A stretch of DNA of 64,000 nt, taken from Seiridium cupressi (Eukaryota > Ascomycota > Sordariomycetes > Amphisphaeriales > Sporocadaceae). The translations under genes and the position numbers were made by a program. This document shows, in pieces, positions 57,101 through 64,000 of this stretch. Below the pieces are notes generated by a model. The model saw only the letters and a list, made by a program, of their open reading frames with translations, was not told the origin of the DNA and ran no database searches. The stretch lies in assembly GCA_036674765.1 (NCBI GenBank), contig JARVKI010000003.1, forward strand, positions 620,001 to 684,000. Direction: 5' to 3'. How positions within the stretch are numbered: the stretch's first letter is position 1; every line of letters starts with the position of its first letter.

Positions 57101-59167
57101 TCAGATAGCCAAAGCCACCTTGACCATCTCCTGGAAGTTTGGCATACCCGTTCCTGTCACGGGGTCCCAACCTACAGTATTATTCCACGATGCGTAGGGA
57201 ATGATACCAGCGCCCGGAAGCTCGTCACCAGTCTGGGAGTTGACGCCAGTGCAACCTGTGGCGGTACCCTCGGTCACATCGATTAGGGGGCCATACTTCA
57301 AACTGTAGATGAACGGGTTGAGGAAGCCCTAGATGGCGAACAGGAATTAGCATAACAACCCCAATATGAACGAGAATGATGAACACGAAACCCCTTTAGA
57401 CGAGACAAGGGAAACAACAATAAATAACATTGAGCTACATCGAGGGCCACTTACCATAGTAGGTTTGCCAGCTCGGAGCCGTGCATCGTTAAGTAGGCCA
57501 ATTATTCCAGCGACCACGGGTGCAGCGGCGGAGGTACCACCCGTCTGACCTTGTCTGTTCGCGTTGAAAACAGCGTAGCTGATCAAAGTTTAATCCCATA
57601 GTATAGCCAGATGCCGAAAGGCGGGTTCCGGGGAGAACTTACTTGGGGTGCAGAGAATGGGCAGTAATATCAGGGAAGCCTCTTCCGGAGAAGTTGGTAA
57701 AACCACCGGCTTCGTAGTATGCCTTTGCCTCGGGGTCGATGCCATGTTTGAGATAGCCCTCTACGGCCTCCTCTTGGTACCATGCTCGAGCGAAGTAATT
57801 ACTAAAGCCCCCGGTACTTCCCGTCCATCCAATCTCAGGGGCCCAAGATTGAGTGCCGCCAACCGCAGTAATGTCTGGCTCATGGCATCAGCACAGAATT
57901 CTCCTGGTGTTCAAAACGGAGGAAACGGCAATTGCTTACATGGACACGTTCCCGGGAAGGCTGGAGTAAACTCGGTATGGTTCTTCCCATCGTTGGAAAG
58001 ACAGGGAGCGCCAGTTCCAGTATCACCTGATGACTCGAGGACGCTGATCCCGCGCAGACCCATCATACCGATCAAATCACAGACACGGTTCGCATAGTCC
58101 GGCGGCACCGTCTGCTCATCATCACCATATGAGTTGGAAATGACCTGCGGCAGTTCATCATTTGTCTGATTCAATAGGAACTCATAGTACTCGAGGTACG
58201 GCTCGTTACTATTGCTCTCTTCGTCAGGAATGTCCAGGTTGGGGATGAAAGGCGGGCTGCCTCCTGTGATGAATTGAGTCTGAGGCAGCGGGTAGGACAC
58301 AGCATTCTCGAACTGCGCATCGAGATTTGCCTCACCGATCGAGCCGTTGATGTCTTGGTGATCTTGGCCACCGTTGATGAGCACGACGGAGAAGTTGGAC
58401 TGCGGGATGCCGTAGTTGGCCTGGTAGAGGTGCAGATCCTCCAGCCGAGCAGATTCGTTCAGGAAGCTGCCAAAGGCCACCCGACTTCCGCTACTGGGGT
58501 CGGGTTTGTAGTCGCCGACGCCATATGCCTGACGGAAGCAGTCGGGTGTGATGAGGGCTGAGCAGTTGGTGGTGGTGTTCGCATACGGGCCCACTGCGAT
58601 CTTGGATTGCACAATCATGTCCTCTGGCATTCTCATGGATCTCGTCTTGCCAAAGTAAGTTGTAGGGTGGATCAAGTGGATGTAGTTGGCAACCTCGTCA
58701 GGGACCGAGTACTGCCTTGTTCGCAGTTTCTGGACGCCTTCGACATCATAGTATGCGAATTTAGTGTCCAGCAACTTATTAGCATTGGCAACCGTAGTAG
58801 CAAAGTTGATATTGGCACCCTGCTGAGAGATATGTTCGACTCCGGCGTCCTTGAGCCAACTGGTTACAGTGCCGTATGCATCGTTGGATGGGTGGAAGAG
58901 AGCCTCGATTTCGTCCCTGTCGAGATATTTCCCGTAGTCTGGGCTACCTGGTGTTGATACCGCCTTCAGCTTCTCTTCTAATTGATCTATATTTTCCAAT
59001 GTCAAGCCAATAGACAAGGTCATCAGCTGGCTGGCTGGAGGAGCGCTGAGGAGCTTGACATGGCGGCCAGGTTGCACTCTGCTCATAACAGCAGAGAAGA
59101 CCGGTGTTGTCAGCACAGCCAAATAAAATAGCTTTCCTAACATATTCAACGGCATCCTCGCGCTCAT
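57101..59167 (-). CDS. Secreted sedolisin-type serine-carboxyl protease (tripeptidyl peptidase, family S53)
   Basis: Four exons: 59167-57940, 57874-57643, 57578-57455 and 57328-57101, giving 603 residues. A signal peptide (MLGKLFYLAVLTTPVFSA within the first 26 residues) leads an activation propeptide of about 170 residues (LTLENIDQLEEKLKAVSTPG, SPDYGKYLDRDEI). The mature enzyme begins around residue 200. The catalytic triad is complete: E279 and D283 in GEANLDAQ and S503 in GGTSAAAP; the oxyanion aspartate is D382 in SSGDTGTGAP. The calcium site uses IDVTEG and WDPVTGTGMP near the C-terminus. Many N-x-S/T sites suggest glycosylation. Sedolisins act at acid pH outside the cell and cut tripeptides from proteins. 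The ATG at 59155 could serve as start instead with no effect on the signal peptide. Confidence 0.95.
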
Positions 59168-59939
59168 TTCTTAAATTGCTGGAAGTTGTCAAATCGCTTG
59201 GGACAGAGCGGAAGAAGTGCGAGGGGTCCATGGCGGGCTGTTTGTGTCTTATGCAGTTTGCGTATCCGTCCAGGTACGAGGTGAGAGAATCAATGATGCA
59301 AGCAATAAGGAATGTTACATTGGCAATATAGACTCTAGATGTAATTCGGAGATCGGTATGCATGTAGCGTGGGTGGGATTGGTCTGCTACACTGCCGGGG
59401 TCGTTGTTTGGGCCTGCCTTATCGGGCTGCGAGAGCGGAGAATGTGCAAATGGATGGAGGCGATATTATCCGGAACAATTCCATCAACGCCGCTAGAGAG
59501 GAAGGCATCTGCCAAGGGTAAAAATCTCGCACCGGACTAATTAATTGCCAAGTGAAGGAAGAACAAAATAAGTGAGGTGTCATGGTCAAGCGACGCCAAG
59601 CCGCTCTCAAGCATGGCTTGGTTCATATACGGAAGAAAAGAGTGTTTTATTAACATGGTTCGTATTGACACGGTTGCCACTTGGCCGGCTGTTCCGCTGA
59701 TGTCCAGCCCGCGTATTTAGAGGGATCTTCCTCCGGATTCGGCCTGCGATCGGTAGGACAGATCAACCCCATCATCTCTCTATCCTCACTCAACGTGCGT
59801 ACGAGGGAAAGGAATAGAGGAAACTTGTTGCCAGGAATGGCCTCTGGCCACTGTCAGGTGAGATTAAAGATCCCACGAAGAGCTGCAAAGCGACTCGAGA
59901 CCTCTTGAGATAAATCCAATCCCGCCCCCTTCCACGGCC
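59168..59939. other. Intergenic
   Basis: 772 bp between tandem minus-strand genes; holds the protease promoter and the 3' end of the small secreted protein transcript. No gene seen. Confidence 0.6.
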
Positions 59940-60623
59940 TCACATTACCAAACCCTGGATCTTGGCTCTTACAGGACCTGTTGTTGAGTAAACCAAGCTG
60001 CGGAAGTCTGACTCCCCTATCTTCTCCATGGTGATGTTGGGGAACGCAAAGAACTGTGCGGTGTATTCTCCGAATTTCCTTGATCTCTGTTAGGTCTTCG
60101 CGGCCAGACAATATGCATCGGTCCAACTTACTGAGGGTCCTTGTGGTCCTTGCTTAGAGTCATGTTGAAGTCCCAGAGCGAGCGAACTTGTTCGAATCTG
60201 AACTGCCACCATTGGTGGGTTTCACAGACAACGTATCCCGTGCTGAAGTTGTTGTTGGGCCCCTGCTCTAGAGTAAGGCCGTCCCAATTGAAGTCGCTGC
60301 AGCAATCCATTGACTCATTGTAGTTTGGATCATCCCAGTGGACTGTGTGAAGTCAGTCTGTGACAGGAAGCATGGGTTCCAAGGCCCTTTAAAAGCTCAC
60401 ATTTGTACTGGCACTGGTAGTTCGTGTCGGATGTCTCTCTGTTGCAGTCCAAAGAAACGCCCGAAAGAACATAATCATCCCAGTTGAACTGCGCCAAGTC
60501 AAGCCAAGTCTGTCCTTTGGCGAGGACTTCGACCGAGGCGGGATGGGTGTCTGCCTTGATAAGCGGAGGAAGACAGGCTCCCAGTGGTAGCAGAAAGGCG
60601 AGCATCAGCATGTCGTGCATCAT
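59940..60623 (-). CDS. Small secreted cysteine-containing protein, function unknown
   Basis: Three exons, 60623-60401, 60342-60132 and 60084-59940, give about 192 residues with phases that fit (1, then 2). The N-terminus MMHDMLMLAFLLPLGACLPP is a signal peptide. The mature part is rich in W, F, D and N with few lysines: WLDLAQFNWDDYVLSGVSLD, SMDCCSDFNWDGLTLEQGP, VCETHQWWQFRFEQVRSLWD. The paired phrases QFNWDDYVLSGVSLDC and DFNWDGLTLEQG look like an internal repeat, as in a small lectin-like or beta-rich fold. After the signal peptide I count five or more cysteines. Two acceptors, 60084 and 60078, both keep the frame for exon 3, which ends PVRAKIQGLVM. No family is recognised; effector or secreted lectin roles are guesses. 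Confidence 0.65.
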
Positions 60624-63600
60624 GATTTGGGAAGTTTGTGAGATCTGTGTGTTGCGGTCGGCAACGCGAGTGAATTTTGAATTTTGGAAACGGACTGAGT
60701 CAAGGAAAAATTGCAGGGCGTAAGGTATTGTGTTACGCCAGTGGCCACAAGAAAATGTGGAAAGCAGAAACTCTGAGGAAGGAGCACTAGCTAGATTTAT
60801 ACATTGGCGTCAGCTGGTGATCAGTGGCCCCCGAGCTTTGCTCCGACTTCTTTTGAAGTTGCTGAGATTCGAACCTCGTGTGCAAGAGAGCGCCGAAGGG
60901 CTATCCTGCCACCGCCTCACCGGGAGAACGATGTGACATATTCCCAACCCGGCCGGCCCACGAGGTCTCATGCAGCCTGCCGAATTTACCTACCTGAGGA
61001 ACTGAGGGACCGCTTCAGTACACACCACTCTGAACCCAGCGCTCTTCTCTCAGGCGATCATGCTGTTTGGGTGGTTGAGTACTGTAGCAAGTGTCTTGAT
61101 TCAGATTACAAGTCACCGGTATACCAATCGGGACCGCTATGCGGCGGTATCAACGGGCTAGCATTGACTAAAGACGAAATGCAGTGAGGGACCCCCTGGT
61201 ATTCTTCTCACTTCCGCGATGATTGTTGTCTTTACTCACAATACCATAGAGCCGTCAAGGTATCTCTCTGCCCGTGAGAGCTTGGTGAAATACGTGTTGG
61301 GCCGTGGCGACACAGAGCAAGCCAATCTTTAGCTTTGCTCCGGACTGTTTTTTTGGATTCCGGGGGCATAAGCCTTGTTGACCGTTAATTTGAGGTCGTA
61401 CACAAACGCTGCTTCGCCGTCAACCGGACACTGCGAGTTCTGAGATATGTGAAGCTTGGCCATGCTGATTCAACTCAGTTTCCTGTGTGTCTACTGGCCT
61501 TACACAAGAACGAAAACACAACCATAACAGTCCAACACGCTTCACTCTTTGTGCATCCAAGAAAATTTCCGACTGACCACAAGCCGAGCCTACCTCTCTT
61601 GCGCCTTCGGAACGGCTGACCGCCGGCTCTTCTCGTACCCAGGTATCACCCCGTCGGAAGCCCACTGCTCAAGCAGCCGGCCGGTGTTGGATGTTTGCCA
61701 AATCAGTCCAGCAGTCCATTTTCGTAATCGTTCTTTGACATATCGGGAAGCCCATTCATGTCACCACTGTCCTCTGCCTTCTATGGCGCGACTACAAACG
61801 CACGCTACGTCAGCAGGATCTCTGCAACCACCCTGCCGTTGATACCCTTTCTTGTTAGTGGTTCAACTCCTAGTTGTCTGTTGCCATCTTTTATTTTTTT
61901 TTTTTTTTTTTTTTATTTTCATTGCACCTCTAGGTACTGTACCAGGGAGATACTTGCGCTTTGCCAAAATGCCGAATCCAACATGAAGATCTCTTCACCT
62001 ACTTTTCGGTAGTAACCGTTAGATCTTTGCGAAAGTCCAGCCAGCACCTAACGCTAGAACAGTCTCGAAAAAAAAAAAAGTGATCACCAGTACCGACCGC
62101 AGCTTGCAACGGCCGAAACATCATCGTTGCACGTAGTCTACGGATCGCATTGGTTCGCCTTGGATGAACAGGAGTCCCGAGCTCCAACTATTTAGAGCCC
62201 CTGTCGTGTATCCAGGACAGCTTCCAGTCGACGGTAGTTGCCACAACGTGGCGTGCCAGAAGAAAGCTTGACCGCCTTAACCCACGTGGCAGCTTACAAG
62301 TCGTGACACCATAAGCCCTTTCTAAATGTATTTATCCCTAGTCAGTTTTCGTCACTATATTCATTTCTAGACGCATGAGCCAAGTGCAAGGATCAAAATA
62401 GCACAGTCTTAATCTGGAGAGACAATACTTCGTTCACATCAACTATATAAGCTGAGCTTGGATGCTCCATGCATGTATAAGAGTATCTATTCTCGGCGCG
62501 TCATACCCCCTCAGTCATTACTTGCATGTTGTCGCATGCATCACAAGAGCCGCTGGTTCAAGCAGTGTTAAGGAAGTGGGTATAAACCGGTAAAGCGCAT
62601 GACGATTTCCAAGTTCGGTTGGGACCCAGTTCTGTCATGTTGCTAGGAGGAACCAAAACAAACTCGAACAAACTTAGTTATACTTGCGAATTACTTAATG
62701 CTCAATTTTGTACGCCAAATAGGTCACACCATTTAGATAACATCGACTGAGCCTCTTGTCCACAAACATAGTTGACGACTGTCAGATAACTGACGTGCTA
62801 CATCCGAAGGTACTAATTTTGCCTTGGCCGCGCTATCTAGAGACGACGTGTACGTAGCTGGCTAATTGTGTCGCGATAATACATTAATGGCCAAATAATA
62901 ATTCGGACCGAGCCGAATTTATAGATTCTGCTCGGGCTGGTCGTAACGGCATCGTGTTTACGATAGTCTGGAACCATTACATATTACTAATATAGTCCGA
63001 ATGTGCTATTTATCCGCAGGCTCAGATTACCCGCAGCAAGACATGCTTGTAGCCTACACTACTTATGCGTACCTTCGATGTCTTGGTAAGTGCTCTCCAT
63101 TTTTTAACTTTGGCAATAGTGGATTTCGCTTGCATCCGGGCCTAACGTTTATCGTCTATTAAGATTTAGTTCTCTGTTATTCTTCTATTAGCCGCGTTAA
63201 AATGCACTTTAGAGCTATAGAAAAATGCTAGCGGTGTTAGCCCTGCGACTGTGTAGCCTAAGGGTCTCTTCTTCGGCCCAACCTTGACATATAATGACGC
63301 CGAGTTTTCGACGTACTATTTGACCGGAAAATTATTACTTTAAATACACTGAAATCCCGATCCTTGGTTTGGATGTGTTACTTATACTCAACAGTAAGGA
63401 AAACTTCCACGATGAAAGTGTACGTGACATTAGCACCGAGCCAGTGTCATTCCGGCCAACGACCGCATAATCAGAATCACGGAAGGGCTATCTGCAAATC
63501 CTTCGTGGTAGTGATCAAGTGTGCTAACCTACACAGTCAAAAGGCACTCTGACAAATCTTCTCATCCCAGTAGATCTGGCATAACTCTGGAGCTTGCATC

Positions 63601-64000
63601 CTAATACTTGAAAAGACGTCTCGGATTTCATAAGAATCACATGACCTAAGCCAACTCAGCGATAGTTGTTATACAGTTGTTAGTATATCTAATAATTAGA
63701 ATCACCATCCTCGAGGGTTGCTAGACGACAGATGTGAGATTTAGATGGCCATTAGTAATGCCCGAGATGGTTCCAAGCACGTAAACAGCACGGTATCACC
63801 GGCGATCATATTAGTAAAATAATCATTCCCTTTAGTAGTTTCATGTATTCCTACCTTAGAGCTGAGTTACTGGTAGATATAAGTAGCTGGAGGCGGGGAA
63901 GTTAGACTATCCTAACCTAACGGATTGATGATAATCGTTATTGCATCACAAAAGCTCTCTATACTAGAAGACAAAGGGCTATTATATGCTTGTAGATCGT
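60624..64000. other. Gene-empty right end, AT- and TpA-rich beyond about 62.3 kb
   Basis: No frame longer than about 100 codons makes sense here. It holds a 21-base T run at 61894-61914 and a 12-base A run at about 62068-62079. Past 62.3 kb the sequence is crowded with TA, TAG and TTA on both strands and stop codons fill all frames, a texture seen in RIP-mutated or long-decayed repeats. No element ends, target-site duplications or residual transposase motifs were recognised. Confidence 0.5.

Noticed and set aside
60850..60930. Possible tRNA T-arm (ATTCGAACC) on the minus strand
   Set aside because: The bases on both sides do not form a five-pair T stem, and no acceptor or anticodon arm can be folded.
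1..64000. CRISPR array, bacterial operon or organelle DNA
   Set aside because: No regularly spaced direct repeats were seen, and the intron-rich nuclear genes exclude a prokaryotic or organellar source.

Overview
The window is nuclear DNA of a filamentous ascomycete (Pezizomycotina). Genes carry short GT-AG introns of mostly 45-160 bp, often with CTAAC or CTGAC branch-point motifs, and the protein families are typical of moulds: a HET-domain protein, sedolisin, DUF7137, an Nrd1-type RNA-binding protein and a NIPA magnesium transporter. The style of the proteins suggests Sordariomycetes, perhaps Hypocreales; that is inference. There are 21 protein genes I consider real, plus two weak candidates. 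I found no rRNA, tRNA, intact transposon or CRISPR array.

Layout. 0.3-1.3 kb (-): seven-helix membrane protein. 2.4-4.0 kb (-): NDUFAF7/MidA-type complex I assembly methyltransferase, divergent from a CDK11/PITSLRE-type kinase (4.4-5.8 kb, +). 6.3-7.2 kb (-): secreted/anchored DUF7137 protein. 10.2-12.0 kb (+): Nrd1-type RRM protein. 13.8-15.9 kb (+): decapping enzyme Dcp2. 16.9-18.8 kb (+): acyl-CoA ligase. 19.3-19.9 kb (+): small membrane protein. 21.8-24.5 kb (-): anaphase-promoting complex subunit 4. 24.9-26.6 kb (-): coatomer delta. 27.9-30.7 kb (+): large acidic protein of unknown function. 33.9-35.5 kb (+): NIPA transporter. 38.1-39.0 kb (-): ribosomal protein S3, divergent from a myotubularin phosphatase (39.9-42.4 kb, +). 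42.8-45.7 kb (-): Vps16. 46.7-47.2 kb (+): small NTF2-like protein.

From 47.4 to 60.6 kb six genes in a row lie on the minus strand and look more accessory: HET-domain protein, intracellular GH1 beta-glucosidase, GFA/CENP-V-like zinc protein, Rch1/SLC10A7-type membrane protein, secreted sedolisin protease and a small secreted cysteine-containing protein. The last 3.4 kb carry no gene I can support and become AT- and TpA-rich, like a decayed repeat.

Functionally most of the window is housekeeping: mRNA turnover (Dcp2, Nrd1), cell cycle (APC4, CDK11-like), membrane traffic (coatomer delta, Vps16, myotubularin), translation (RPS3) and mitochondrial assembly. Only the GH1 enzyme, the protease and the small secreted protein form a loose nutrient-acquisition theme. 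I did not find a convincing new biological system. The points most worth checking are a reading-frame break at the start of the Nrd1-type gene, a GFA-fold protein lacking its catalytic cysteines, an inverted pair of CreA-type motifs upstream of the beta-glucosidase, the acidic protein with one conserved island, and the gene-empty right end.
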